Shown here piece after piece: positions 50,301 through 60,594 of a stretch of DNA of 64,000 nucleotides. Origin of the DNA: Paratrimastix pyriformis (lineage: Eukaryota; Preaxostyla; Paratrimastigidae). The notes beneath the pieces are model-generated. The model worked only from the letters and a program-made list of their open reading frames with translations, was not told the origin of the DNA and did not search any database. The stretch is taken from assembly GCA_027972325.1 (NCBI GenBank), contig JAPMOS010000048.1, positions 199,501 through 263,500 of the forward strand. The letters are read 5' to 3'. Both the position numbers and the translations under genes were made by a program. Numbering within the stretch: position 1 is the stretch's first letter; every line of letters starts with the position of its first letter.

Positions 50301-50698
50301 TAGGGACCATGGCCCTCGCCACTGCGCTGAGGCTCACTCAACGCTCCGGGCAGATCCCACGCACTCCCGCGAACCTCCCCTCTGTTGCTCACCACTTCCT
50401 GGGTGGCTCGCCGTCGGGCGACAAGATCTCCCAAGGACAGGCTGAGGAGGAGGGGGATGAAGACAATGCCGACTTGGCCCAAGAATACGAGGATTTGACC
50501 CAATTGGATGGGTCCGCAGTTGCCGATGCCGACCTGGAGCTCGACACCCAAGGCTACGTCGGCGACGAGGTTCGAAAGACTTTCTCTTTCTGTCCGATTT
50601 CATTCGGTTTCTAGATCGATCGGACGGAGCACGAAGCATCTCTGGTAGAGCGGGCTGCTCAGGCCGAGAGATTAATGAAGCGTGTTCTCAAAAGGTGA
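42807..50698 (+). CDS. KNL2: KNL2 / Mis18-binding protein 1-like centromere licensing factor (SANTA + CENPC-k + SANT)
   Basis: KNL2/M18BP1 recruits Mis18 and new CENP-A to centromeres. Placed exons include 42807-43397, 43793-43843, 44418-44553, ~45003-46423, 46745-~46810, 47372-48084, 48574-48683, 48910-49087, 49386-49502, ~49841-50259, 50304-50569 and 50615-50698. SANTA domain: NFILGVEGDRI, VLWHSSAIELRV, LGTHTGSFYRLVGPLD, FPPELVAHFLQGFPPNW. A long acidic, Lys/Ala-rich linker follows. CENPC-k-like motif: SRGRVSLPPVPSW...WVERDREGSVMGIKSGS. SANT/Myb domain: FFWEAVAEGMGPEYTADEC joined to RARWEQQM. The C-terminal part has CTPPITP and YVHRLAAK, like M18BP1 tails. The exon 3-4 join and the C7 run at 45011 leave the frame uncertain there. 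The last three exons were added because the donor at 50260 (GTCCGT) joins in frame to a segment that could otherwise pass for a separate gene. Confidence 0.86.
44588..44888. repeat. (ACAGACAGACAGC)n satellite, KNL2 intron
   Basis: About 22 units of 12-13 bp. A related CTGTCTGTCTGTG array of opposite sense lies at 46530-46665 in a later intron of the same gene. Confidence 0.96.
47060..47310. repeat. Tandem duplication of about 130 bp, KNL2 intron
   Basis: Two copies (about 47068-47170 and 47196-47308) share cggaaaaccgagccaccagg and ataccaactggttggctccg, separated by CT-rich sequence. Read on the minus strand, part of the unit (agtgatttcttttctctctt) matches plus-strand sequence at 1268-1290. 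Confidence 0.9.
48420..48535 (+). repeat. 21-bp minisatellite tgccttgctttctgggagga
   Basis: About five tandem units in the KNL2 intron just before the SANT exon. Confidence 0.93.
49040..49260 (+). repeat. Tandem duplication containing the end of a KNL2 exon and its donor
   Basis: The segment encoding AMALQYMRQ with the following GTCTGGTGAGCACC intron start occurs at about 49055-49105 and again at about 49160-49210. A third partial intron copy follows to about 49260. Confidence 0.88.
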
Positions 50699-50931
50699 TA
50701 ACCAACCGGGCTTTTCATTCCCAACACCAACCAACTTCATGTTCGTATTTTTTCCAATTTTGAGGGGAGAAAGGACCACAGAGATCGGTGATGGGAATTC
50801 CTGAGCCAACAATTGCCACCGGGTTTGTGAGGAGTCACGACGACGTTGCGTGGACGAGCCTCGTACGCCTTGGCGACGGCCTTTGTGTGCATTCTTCATC
50901 GTTTTTTTGAAATTTCTTCCCATGTCGAACC

Positions 50932-53900
50932 CATTCGACCTTCTTTCCGAGGACCAGCAACCCTCCGAGTCAAAAGAAGAGGAAAAATCCAAAGTTTCTC
51001 TTCCTACGGAGGATGTTCGCCCGCCGCACTCCCTCATCTATTCTCGCGCGAAGTTGCTGAGCCTCTTCTCCGAATCATCGGAGTCTCCGCTTGAATTGGT
51101 GGATTTCGCTGAAATTTTGACGAAGTCATGCTTGACCCCCCAGTTGTTCGAACCTTATCCAGCCGCTGAGGTTTGTCGACTCACTCCGAGTTGTTCCTCG
51201 TCACTCGATGTTCCACAAAGCCCGAGTCCAAATATGGAAATCAGAGCCAACGGTTGCCGCTCGATGGAAACCGCATGCGGGCCGGCCCGCGGACTGGCGG
51301 TGTGATGGGACGGGGGCGGGGGCGGATGGATTGTCTGCGTTTTTGATGTCTAATTTATTCTCAAACTTGGCTCCTTTTTCAGCCACGAGTGGTAATCGAT
51401 GGGGAAGTCTGCTATTCCATTACCTTTTCAGTTTCTGATTTGCTGTTGCAGATCGACGTGAAGATGATTGGAGTGATCGGCGTCCCTATGATCGGGACCA
51501 CGACTATCGGATGGACACACGTCATCGCGATCATGATGCACCACAAGACGGGGAAGCTCTCGAGGATGATCCATGGGATATGCCGACCAATGCTGTCGCA
51601 AGCAAGGTCTCACACATTGGTTTGGTTTTATCGTGACCGAGTTCGTGCAGGATGGGAGCGCCCTTTTAAAGCATCCCGAGCCGAGCCGCGGCGGCAGTTC
51701 GTTCAACACCCAGCAGTTGATGGAGAAAATCGAAGAGGAACGGCAGCGTTTGCACCGGGAGACTGCCCCCCGTGCCGCAGAGGGAGCCTCCGTGAAAGCC
51801 GAAGAACTCGAGGCCTCGCTGCAGCCCAAGCCAGCTCCAGCCGCCCCTGCCCCTGCCCCTCTTCCCGCCCCTGCCCCCGTTGTGCATCCCAAGGCAGTTG
51901 CTGCTCCGCCGGCGCCTGTCCCCCAGCACGAGGACTTCAACCATGTTGAAAAGGACATTATTAACCTGCTGGACGACGACGTGCCCAAGAAGCCGACTCC
52001 ACGTGCCGCTGCTACGGTTGCTGCTGCGGCCTTCCCCGCTCCTGTTGGTGGGCGTGCCGCCATGCCTGTTCAGATTCCCGTCGCCGGGCGCGTCCTCGCT
52101 CCTGTTGTCACGGCGCCACCCATCCAGACCACCACCCAAGTTCGGCCACCTCGCATCGCCGCTCCCCAGATCCCCCACGTTCGCCACGAACTCTTGGTTG
52201 GCCCTGTTTGGTGCTACCTGTCTGTGCCATGGTCAGCGCTTTCGTGTAATGCTCGTTGTCTCCTTCGTAGGGATCCGCAAGGCACTGTCCAAAAGGCCTT
52301 CACCACCGACGAGATGCGCGGCTGGTTCGAGGACGGCTACTTCAAGCCGGACCTCCAGATCAAGTCTGTCACCTCCTCTGTTCTGGGTGCTCATTCCATT
52401 TTCTTTCCCTCCGCATCAGACTTCTGAGCGAGCCCCTCTTCGCCCCGCTCTGCCAGCGCTTCCCCCCGGGGACCAAGCCCTTCTTCGGTCTGCGAGCCAT
52501 TTTTTCCTGCTTTGTTTCTCAACGTCTTCCTTCCAGACGCGCCTCTCGTCCTCCCCGTGCCTGTTCCCGCCGCTCCAGCACCCGTCCCAATGCCTCTGCC
52601 TGCTCCCATGCCCGCTCCCATGCCCAGCCCAGCCCCCGCGCCCGCTCCCTCAACCACTGACGCGACCCGAAGTCTCTGCCTTCTGCTGGGCATCCCCAAC
52701 CAGCCCACCCAGCAACACCCCGCTGTGCCGGCCCAGCCCCTCATGCCCCAACCGCATGTGCCGGCGCAAGCCCCAGCTGTGGCTCACCAGATGCCCATGC
52801 CAAACCCCGTCCTGGCCCTCTATCCCGGCGCTCAGCAGCCGCAGCCGCAGCCGCAGCCGCAGCCGCAGCAACAGCAACAAGTTCCGGCCGCGCGGCCTTC
52901 CATGGCAGCCAGCCGGCAGCAGGGCGAATTCTTGCTGCAGATGCTGCAGGGCGCCCCGGCCGCCCGGAAGTCCGCTTCCAGCACGCCCGCCCCATCACCT
53001 TCTCCCGTCGCCGCACCCGCACCTGCTCCAGTCGCAGCATCCGGCGCGGCTGCGGCCGTCCCAGCGGCTCCCCAGAAGGAGGTGCAGGTCTGGCCGGAAG
53101 TGTTTGTGACGTCTCGTTCATGCCCGCGTAGCATCCCGCCCCTTGGGGTGGCGTGCACCACCAGGCCCCGGTCAGCGGGAAGTCGATCAAAGCCATCCAA
53201 GAGGAGCAGCGTTCGGTCTGCCTGTTTGCTTGCCGAGACGTCGGGCTGTCCCGGCTCACACTCTGAACGATCGACGTTCCCCTCAGCACTCCGGCCCCGA
53301 GATTTTCCCGCAAGTCCTCCAGCCTGCCCCTGCCCCCGCCAACTCGCGGCCACATCAGCCAACGGTTGCCCAGATGGGTGGCCTGCAGACTGAGCAGCCC
53401 GTAGTCTCGCCCTGGACCACAGGCGCTCCGGTCTCCCAGCCGGTCGTCCACGGCGTCCCCTCCTTGTCTCAAATCCGCAACGAGGAACTGGCTCGTCAAA
53501 AGGCCGTCCCGGTCGCCCCCCACTCCCTGGCTGCCATGGTCGCCCAGTCGATCCCGACGCACCCTGTCTGCTTCTCCTTTGCTTTTCCGGTTGATCAATG
53601 GATCTTCTTTTCCACAGACCACCGCGCCACCCACGGCTCCCGTGGTTCGGAGTCCTGCCCCCTCGGCTGCCACCTCGGTGTGGGGTGCCGGCCGCGCTAA
53701 GATCGCGACCCCGACTCGTCCCCCCGTGATGGCGGCCCCCGCAGCCTCTGGTCTGCCCGATCCTCTTTCTCTGTGTCGTCACAACTTATTCCGTAGCTCC
53801 CCAGCCCCAGCCCCGTCCAGCCCCAGCCCCGTCTCCTGCCGCTGCCCCCGTCCCCGCCCCCGCTCCTGCTTCGGCTCCTGCTCCTGCTTCTGCTTCTGCT

Positions 53901-54298
53901 CGTTCAGCGAAGAAAGCCACCGCCCCCACTTCGGCCGCCCCTGCCACTCCGTTTGGCGTCGCCCCGTCGGCCGAGTTCGAGGCATGGTGTCAGTCGCGCC
54001 TGCGGGTGTTGGTGGGCAACACGGGTCTGCCTTGCCACACCTCTCCGCCTGGCTCATCCCATGGCCTGACAGATATGACCTTGTCGTATTTTCTGTATAC
54101 CCTCAACGATGCCGACATCAAGTCGACCATCCGGCAGTACATGGGGACAAGCCAGCAAGTGACCGATTTCGCTGAGGAGTTCGTGCGCCGCAAGCAGTTT
54201 GACACTGACCCCAACGTCCGTTTTCTGAACACCCCCATTTCAATACCCCCCTTCATTAGGTCAAAATTTCCGGGCCTGCTACTCCGAAACGCAGGTAA
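50932..54298 (+). CDS. GYF-domain protein, GIGYF-like (translation repression / mRNA decay)
   Basis: GIGYF proteins bind Pro-rich partners through GYF and the cap-binding 4EHP, repressing mRNAs. Start MSNPFDLLSEDQQPSES at 50932. A charged R/D exon ends ALEDDPWDMPTNAVASK (about 51451-51607). The GYF domain is split: VGPVWCYL joins DPQGTVQKAFTTDEMRGWF, EDGYFKPDLQI and then LLSEPLFAPLCQRFPPGTKP (52195-52488). Ala/Pro-, Gln- and Pro-rich linkers follow. Later blocks are typical of GIGYF: KSIKAIQEEQ (about 53190), and a C-terminal region AEFEAWCQSRLRVLV with LSYFLYTLNDADIKSTIRQY and FAEEFVRRKQF (53970-54210). It ends VKISGPATPKRR* at 54298. At least ten exons; donors again mostly GTCTGY/GTCCGY. 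The 4EHP-binding YxxxxL motif was not located. Confidence 0.85.
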
Positions 54299-54854
54299 AC
54301 CTTTTTGGCAGAATTTCCCACAAACACGGTGAGCCAAGGAAGGTCTTCTGCGCATACTCTGGTTGCGAAAACAACATCTTGGCTCGGGGGGCGGCGGATT
54401 GCAGGGGAAGTGCAGGGAGGGAAGTGCAGGGGAGGAGCCATCCAGCGGTAAACGCAGAAGAACGTGTTGTGAGGCTGGGACGGACGAGGGGAGGAGGAGA
54501 CGAGATGGGTCTGCGTGTCAGTGGCCGAGGAGAACGAGGAGAGAACGAGGAGAACGAGGAGGACGAGGACGGGGAGGACGAGGACGAGGACTGTTGTGCT
54601 AAGCCGGGAGGAACTGGACTGAGAGAGAGCCAGGCGGGAATCTCTTGGGGAACACAGGCTAAACCACATCACTGACTCTGATTGAAACGGGGGAAAAACG
54701 TGTTGGCCCGGGGACAATGGGGCAATTGCCGGAGAAGAACGATGAAAGGGGTGAGGGAAGAAAGAGAGGGAAGAGGAGACGATACAAAAGGAAAAGAAGA
54801 GGATTCATTTCAAGAAAAGGGACAAAAAGAAAGGATTTTACCCCACTCACCGTT
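54299..54854. other. Intergenic purine-rich stretch
   Basis: GAGGAC/GAACGAGGA-rich sequence (about 54480-54600) and no recognisable gene. Confidence 0.6.
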
Positions 54855-56715
54855 TTAGCCCATCTTGGCGTTGGGGTCGCTCTCCATCTTGTACTGGTCG
54901 AGAGCCACGTTGAAGCATGCCAGGCCCGTGCTCTTGTGGTGGGCGGTGGCGGCCTGGGCCCAGGTCTCCTCGAGCGCCGCACCCCAGCGGGCCAGCGTGG
55001 CGGCAATGCGAGCCAGCCAGAAGGAGCGGTTGAAGGTCCGCTCGGCCTTGCGGTGCGCCTCGCCCACCAGGTGGAAGAACTTCTCGGCCTTAGGGCCAAG
55101 CTGAGCGACCACCGTGATGCCGAAGGAGGTTGCCCGGGTTCTTCGCGCACCATTCCTTGTACTCGGTCTCCTTCTGTGCCTCGGCCTGGCTCGGCACGTC
55201 CCCTCGGGCGGCGGCGGCGGAGTGGGAGACGGCCAGGGGCTCGGCCACTACCAGGTCGAGGTAGTGCACCCCTCCGGAGACGAAGGTGAAGGAGATGTCG
55301 GGCGGCGCACCTTCGCCTTGGGGCACGCGCGGGACGGGTCCCACGGCGCCAGCTTGGGGCCGTAGTCCAAGGATTGCTCGGCCCGGGCGATGCAGCCGGG
55401 CGTGGTGTGCAGAAGGGACACCAGGATGGATCGCACGTTGTTGTGGCGCTTGTAGTAGAGGTTGCGAGCACACTTGCAGAGGCGCTCGTGGCCCTGGGCG
55501 ATGTCCTTCTTGCAGACGGGGCACTTCTCAGGTCCGAAGGGGCCCGAGAAGATGGCATGGATGGAGGGAGCGCAGGCGGCTCCGGCCAGGCGCATGACCA
55601 GGGCTGTGAAGTCTGCATCCGAGAGCCTGAGGAGATTCGAGGGAAAGGCGGCGAGGAGGGCAGTGGTAGCGGGGTTCACCGAAGAGAGCCTCATGTTGCG
55701 AGCCGGCCCGGGGGGGAGGCGCGCAAGAGCCTTGGCGGCCGCAGCCTTGTTCCGAGCCGCCAGAAGGCTGTGCTGAACCTGGCCTCGCAGGGTCTTCCCA
55801 TCTGCACCACAAAAACGCGGCAGAGCCGCGCAAGGTTTGGCCGGAGCCTCCCGACGAATCGAGAAACTCTTGGCAGCGGTGCGGAGGGAGTCCCCCACGA
55901 AGCTGGGTCCTTCCAGCTTGGCGATCCCGGCAAGAAGCGTCGACAGTTGAGGTGAAAGGTCCTCGACGGCGTTGAAGAGCGAGATGAGGCCCCCGACCTG
56001 CATGGCCTCCTGTGAGTCACACAGAGGGGGGAGGCCCAGCCCACCCTCCGAAGGAGGCAATGAGATCACGTCATCGAACAAGGAGGGGGGCTGCCCCGCA
56101 GGCAGGAGCGGGAGGCCAAGCTTCTCCTTGACGAGGAGGCGAAGGGAGGCATCGAAACGGCCCAAGACCACCCTCTGGGCCGGGGAGCAGGCCGTGGTCC
56201 TAAGAAGATAGGTCAGCTTGGGCAACACGCAGAGGCGAAGGAGCAGGATGAACGACTGCGACGACATCTCAGCGAGCTTGCGAGCCAGCTCCAGGGCGCC
56301 CTCAGCCTTCTTGGCCACCACCTCGGCCACCTTGCACGCCGGGCCGAAGGGGACCCCGAGAACCGTCACCCCATCCGCCAGGCGACGGACGGGTAGAGGA
56401 AGCCCGCCAGGGACCAGGCGGACTTTGGGGTCGAGGGCATTGGAGAGAACCCAACACTTCTCGGGGCTGATCTCGAAGCCCAGGGGAGTGATGAGGGTGC
56501 GCAGGAGACCCAGAAGGCGCTGGGCAACGTCGGGAGAAGGTGCCAACAGGAGAATGTCATCAAAGTAGCTCAGAACGCGAGGGACGACCAGGCCCAAGCC
56601 CTCTCCCCGGGAGCATGAGCCTCGGAATTGCCTTGTCGGCCTCGAGGACCTGTAGGGCTGGGTCGAGGATCCCTGCAAACAAGGGGGGGCTCGCCGGGCA
56701 TCCCTCATGGGAGGA
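54855..56715 (-). mobile_element. 5'-truncated LINE (non-LTR retrotransposon) with RT and C-terminal nuclease-like region
   Basis: The copy begins inside the reverse transcriptase: EGCPASPPLFAGILDPALQV is RT motif 4 (usual form QGxPxSPxLF). The catalytic motif follows (LSYFDDILLLAPS), then the palm/thumb (EKCWVLSN, GVTVLGVPFG). A Cys-rich CPVCKKDIAQGHERLCKC is followed by a region with DISFTFVSGGVHYLDLVVAE and EAQKETEYKEWC, an order (D, D, E-x-K) like a restriction-type endonuclease. It ends ESDPNAKMG. The frame changes at least twice (near 56620 and near 55300, and again near 55110), so the copy is dead or mis-assembled. Everything upstream of RT motif 4 is missing, a usual result of incomplete target-primed reverse transcription. 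No poly-A tail or target duplication was identified. Confidence 0.85.
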
Positions 56716-56860
56716 AATTTTAGCCGTGACACGGCTTATTTAGACGTGAATCACGGCTAATTTTGGGGAACCCTAGTCTTATTCTCACGTCTTATTTTCG
56801 CGGCTAAGCAGGCGGCCCGCGGCTAATTTTTCGCCATGAAAATAAGCCGTGATGACAGTA
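56705..56860. repeat. Hairpin-forming AT-rich repeat at the LINE 5' edge
   Basis: Inverted pieces of ttagccgtgacacggctta and cggctaatttttcgccatga / aaaataagccgtga recur, so the block can fold into nested hairpins. AT-richer than its surroundings; possible MITE-like element into which, or next to which, the LINE copy lies. Confidence 0.55.
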
Positions 56861-56879
56861 GCCCAGCAGCTAGAACGTC

Positions 56880-57135
56880 TGGTTCGAAGGGGCAACGTCA
56901 CTGGTTCGACTCCTGGAAGGCGGTCAGAATTTAACAGAAGATTAAAATTCTGTGCCCGCTGTGTTTCGATCCCGCCACTTCCGCACCAAAACAAGCAAGC
57001 TGCTGTTTGACTACGACGCCTGTAGCTCCCGTAAGCCAGTCCGAATTTATAACAGAAGATGAACTTTCTGTGCCCGCTGTGTTTCGAACCCGCTACATCT
57101 GCCCCAAAACAAGCAAGCTGCCGTTTGACTACTAC
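56880..57135 (-). repeat. tRNA-related (SINE-like) repeats, two to three copies
   Basis: Two units of about 100 bp (about 56930-57020 and 57035-57125) share ctgtgcccgctgtgtttcga and caaaacaagcaagctg. Read on the minus strand each has an A-box-like TAGTCAAACGGCAG followed by a B-box-like GGGTTCGAAAC. A separate plus-strand stretch (56868-56925) has tagcccagcagctaga and ggttcgactcc. Acceptor and T stems pair poorly, so these are tRNA-derived repeats rather than working tRNA genes. Confidence 0.5.
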
Positions 57136-58092
57136 TCCTGTTGCCACACGAAAAAAGGGGGGGGGGGAGGGAGGGGGGGGGATAGTGGAAGGAGAGAAAT
57201 TGAACGGCCCAGAGCGAAAAGCCATGCAGCGAGCGGAGCCATGCAGTCCTGCACGACAAACCTGACCCACCCCCCCCCCCCACACACACACAAAAGGCAA
57301 CAGTTATTCACATGAGGAGTGTGTGTGAGAGGGCCATGCATGACAGACCCATAGCCCTGAGAGCGCCGCCAGCCAGCCCCCCCCCCCAAAGAAAACATCA
57401 CCAAGGGCGAGGAGCTGTTGGAGTTGGCCGTGCGGTGTGGTGGAGGCGGGGAGAGCGGCGATTCTGCGGACGGGGCAGAAGACCAGGCGGGGGCGGCAGA
57501 GAGGCGGCCATGCGGCCGGAGATGGAGAGAGGGCGATGCGGGGACCACGTGTTGGGAAAGAGCGGAGAGGGCCATGCAGGGGCGGCAGTGCGGAGAGAGT
57601 GCAGACCAGTAGCCTCCTGAGAGCGAAGCCAGCACTGGCGGATCCGGAATCCATGCCCCCCCCCCCCCCCCCCACCCCCCACAACACCAACACCCCACCC
57701 ATCACCCCATCACCCCATCACCACCCCCAACAGACAACACCCGGAGATAACAAAGAGCGGGTGAGGAGCTGTCCAGAGACGGTTGAAGAGGACAGTGGAG
57801 ATCAGGCCCTGTCGTGGCATGCAGGGGGCGGCAGTGCGGAGAGGGCCATGCAGGGTGGCGGCAGTACGGAGAGTGGGCCATGCAGGGGGGCGGCACGGGG
57901 AGCCGCAGTGCGCAGAGAGGGGGCGGCAGTGCGGAGAGGGCCATGCAGGGGCGGCACGGGGCGGCAGAGCGGAGAGAGGGCGACGCAGTGGGCCGCCTTT
58001 GCCGCTGCCTGCGCCCGCCAGTCGTGGGTCTGGCCAGTGATGACCACGTCGAGCAGACACCAGGTGCCGTCCGAGCCACGCGGGACAGACCA
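57136..58092. repeat. GC-rich minisatellite region (ggcggcagtgcggagaggg)
   Basis: Units built from gccatgcaggggcggcagtg and gcggagagggccatgcaggg repeat irregularly from about 57540 to 57990, with C runs at 57265-57290 and 57655-57680. Apparent open frames show no domain. Confidence 0.75.
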
Positions 58093-59148
58093 TCAGTCGT
58101 CGGCGTCCTCATCGTCGTCATCACCCGGGATCGGAATGTTGGCCACAACTTCGCCTTCGTCTTCGTCGTCTTCGTCTTCATCATCGCCTTCAGCCTCTAC
58201 AGTCTCCTTGCCCTGTTCTTCTCTTCCGGTTCTTGCTTCCCATGCAGGGGTGGAACACTTCCTTGCAAGCGCGGCATCTTGGGCGCCCTTCCGCGTTGCC
58301 ATTCCTTTGGAAGGGCAGTTCGGCTGACCTCCTTCCGGGCTGCTTCTTGTCCACCCCGGATTCGGATGCCTGGTCGTCATCCAGGATCGTCCCGTGTTTG
58401 CGTGTACGCAGGCGTGTGGAAGGCGTCTCCTCTTTTGTCGGCGACGTCAAGTTCTTGGTCGTGGGTCTCGTCGGCGGCTTGGCTCGGGCCTTTGGCACGT
58501 TCTTCCTGGGGGGGGCGACACGGCCGGGTTCGGGCTCCTCCCCTTTAGGCAGAAGAAGAGGTTCCAGGTGATCTTCAGGCAGAACTAAGAGGCAAGAAGC
58601 GAGAGGTGATGATCAGGAAACCGAAATGCCGACCAAAATCCGCGATAAGTTTCGAAATCATATTCCCTCGACTTCCCAAACGGAATGACAGATGTGTAAC
58701 CGCCTTGGCGAGAATTAGCATGAGAAGATCACCCGGAAGAGCACCCGAAAAAAAACCCCAGACCTCGCCACCATTGACTTTCTCCTTGTTCCGGATAGCT
58801 TCGCGGATCCGACTCAGTTGTGCAGTGGCCTGAGGCGAAATCTCAGTCCAGGTCAAGGTCTCTGCATCCAGAGCGGTGAGGAACTCGTACGTGATGGAAT
58901 AATACTTGATTAGAAGTAAAATAATATGCCCGATTTTCCATGTGATCTGGCGTTAAGGTTTTCGACTGACCGAAGACTAGCGAACTTTCAAGTTCGCTCG
59001 CCTTCTTTCCACGGAGGCGGAGCAGCCACATGAGATTCATACTCAAGTAAGCAGGTGTAACAGCGTCCTCATTCTGTTTGGCAATTCGCAATGCAGATTC
59101 CGCTCGAGTCGCTGCACTGTCCTGCGATGCCGGGAGAAGCTTCGGCAT
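58093..59148 (-). CDS. Unrecognised protein with basic middle and acidic tail
   Basis: Exons: 59148 to about 58975 (MPKLLPASQDSAATRAES, EDAVTPAYLSMNLMWLLRLR), then an exon from about 58912 (YYSITYEFLTALDAETLTWT, ATAQLSRIREAIRNKEKVNG) and one from about 58583 (DHLEPLLLPKGEEPEP, then STRLRTRKHGTILDDDQ). The tail is very acidic (EDDEDEGEVVANIPIPGDDD) and ends at 58093. The join GKKASELESSL to YYSITYEF uses donor GTCTTC; the next donor is GTCTGG. The reading frame between the basic part and the acidic tail is not settled and may involve one more short intron. Composition suggests a nuclear protein; no family recognised. Confidence 0.5.
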
Positions 59149-59447
59149 GATCGCAGGCGATCTCCTGGTGGAGGAAGAAACCATTCGGGGTTGCGGTGGA
59201 GTGAATGGAGGAGAGACAGCTTGAAGTGGAGGAGGAGAGAAACAGGATCGAACTGGCGACATGTAGCCGAACCGCCACCACCCCATCGATTGGGCAATCA
59301 TCGAAAATGCCTCAACTATTGAAGTACATTGACGAGTGAAGAGAGCAGAATCTCAGAAATCGACCCGCTTTTCGTATGACCTCATCGGGCAAAGCGAGTG
59401 GTTGCATTGCGCAGAAGCACCGGGGTGATTCACCCATTTCTGTTAAA

Positions 59448-59949
59448 ATGGAAAGGTTTGAACGGTCCACAATTTAACCAGTCATCGTTCATTTTGATAG
59501 GGCACCGGGATGGCTTCGCCTTTGTCCAGTGTGCTTCAAAATATTGCGGTGGTTTCCCAACTACTATGAACGAAATTTGCGGCATCTTCGTAAATGTATC
59601 ACCAGCAAAGAACCGGCAGCAGGAGGTGACGCGTTTGCTGCTCGAGAACTGGATGAGATGGTGCTCCGGGTTGCCGAGGAAGCCGCTCCCCTCGAAGAGC
59701 CACTTGACCGAGAATATTCCGCCGAAGAGGTCGCTCTGACCCTGTACGACTGGGTTGCACGAAACCAAATTTCGCGTCCGTCAGGCCTAACACCCCCAAC
59801 CCCAACCCCGATCCCCAACTTCCCCCTCCGGGGTTCTAGCCGATCAGCACATTCAAATTGCGTGCTTGTTCTTCCCTCGTGCATGCATACAAGATGAATC
59901 ACTTATGACAAGAATTCTACAAGACTTGTACAAGAACTCTACAAGCTGA
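59448..59949 (+). CDS. Small protein with a C2HC (UBZ4-like) zinc finger
   Basis: Three exons (59448-59455, 59501-59775, 59840-59949) join in frame across introns of 45 nt (GTTTGA) and 64 nt (GTCCGT) to about 130 residues. The start MERAPGWLRLCPVCFKILRW is followed by ERNLRHLRKCIT, giving C-x2-C...H-x3-C like Rad18/UBZ4-type ubiquitin-binding fingers, although the loop is longer than usual. A helical Glu/Ala-rich part follows, then EEVALTLYDWVARNQIS joined to PDQHIQIACLFFPRACIQDE and ending LYKNSTS. The GTCCGT donor supports reading past the Pro-rich extension that would otherwise end the protein at 59897. Function unknown. Confidence 0.55.
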
Positions 59950-59969
59950 CCAACTTGTATTTTTAGTCA

Positions 59970-60594
59970 TTAGTTTTTCTTGTGAGTTTGCTGGCTTGTG
60001 AAATCCTTGTCGTGATGTTTGTCGTGATGTTTGTCGTGATGTTTGTCGTGATGTTTGTCGTGATGTTTGTCGTGATGTTTGTCGTGATGTTTGTCGTGAT
60101 GTTTGTCGTGATGTTTGTCATTTCCATGCGCAAGTGTTGTCGTGTTACAGTTCTTCCGGACTGGCTGAAAAGGCAAGGAAAAGGAAAAATTGAAAAAGGG
60201 TGTGGGGGTGGGGTGGGGTGGGTGTGGATGGGGGGGGGGGGGGGGGGGGGGGGGATGGGGTGGCGGTTGGGTGGCGGTTGGGTCGGTTGGGGTGGGGGTG
60301 GTTTGAGGAGGGGATGGACAAGCCCATCACCGCCAAAGAAATTATCCAATCTTTGGGCCATCCATGGTAGAGCGGGGAGCCTGAGGTGCAGCTGCTCCAG
60401 GGCAGGGGCGATTCGGGGTTGGCAATCACTCGGAAGTCGAGGCTTGCGAAGCTTGCGAAGTCAGAACAGCGTGTGCGTTGGGGTGACTCGAGTTGGAGCC
60501 GGTGGTGGATTAGGGACCAGTGGGGCAGGAGCAATCTTGGATGCGGCCTTCTTCTCGAGTTTTTCTTGTTTCCTTTCTTCTGTGAGCGCCATGA
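59970..60594 (-). CDS. Doubtful gene with a possible (HHDK)n C-terminal exon
   Basis: ATG at 60594 opens MALTEERKQEKLEKKAASKI with a Pro-rich follow-on. A second coding-like stretch near 60300-60450 reads IAPALEQLHLRLPALPWMAQ then RLDNFFGGDGL. After a Pro-rich/poly-C stretch, an acceptor (ccttttcag, minus strand, near 60163) leads to an exon whose 12-bp repeat can read (HHDK)x9 and stop at 59970, 20 bp beyond the stop of the plus-strand neighbour. The exon joins are not established and the repeat could equally be untranslated. Confidence 0.3.
60005..60120. repeat. 12-bp tandem repeat GTTTGTCGTGAT
   Basis: Nine to ten perfect units. In the minus strand the three frames read HHDK, ITTN and SRQT. 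Confidence 0.97.

Noticed and set aside
50309-50698. Separate small gene starting at the ATG at 50309
   Set aside because: A GTCCGT donor at 50260 joins KNL2 to it in frame, so it is better read as the KNL2 C-terminus; not excluded without RNA.
56868-56945. Functional tRNA gene
   Set aside because: A- and B-box-like sequences are present, but acceptor and T stems do not pair.
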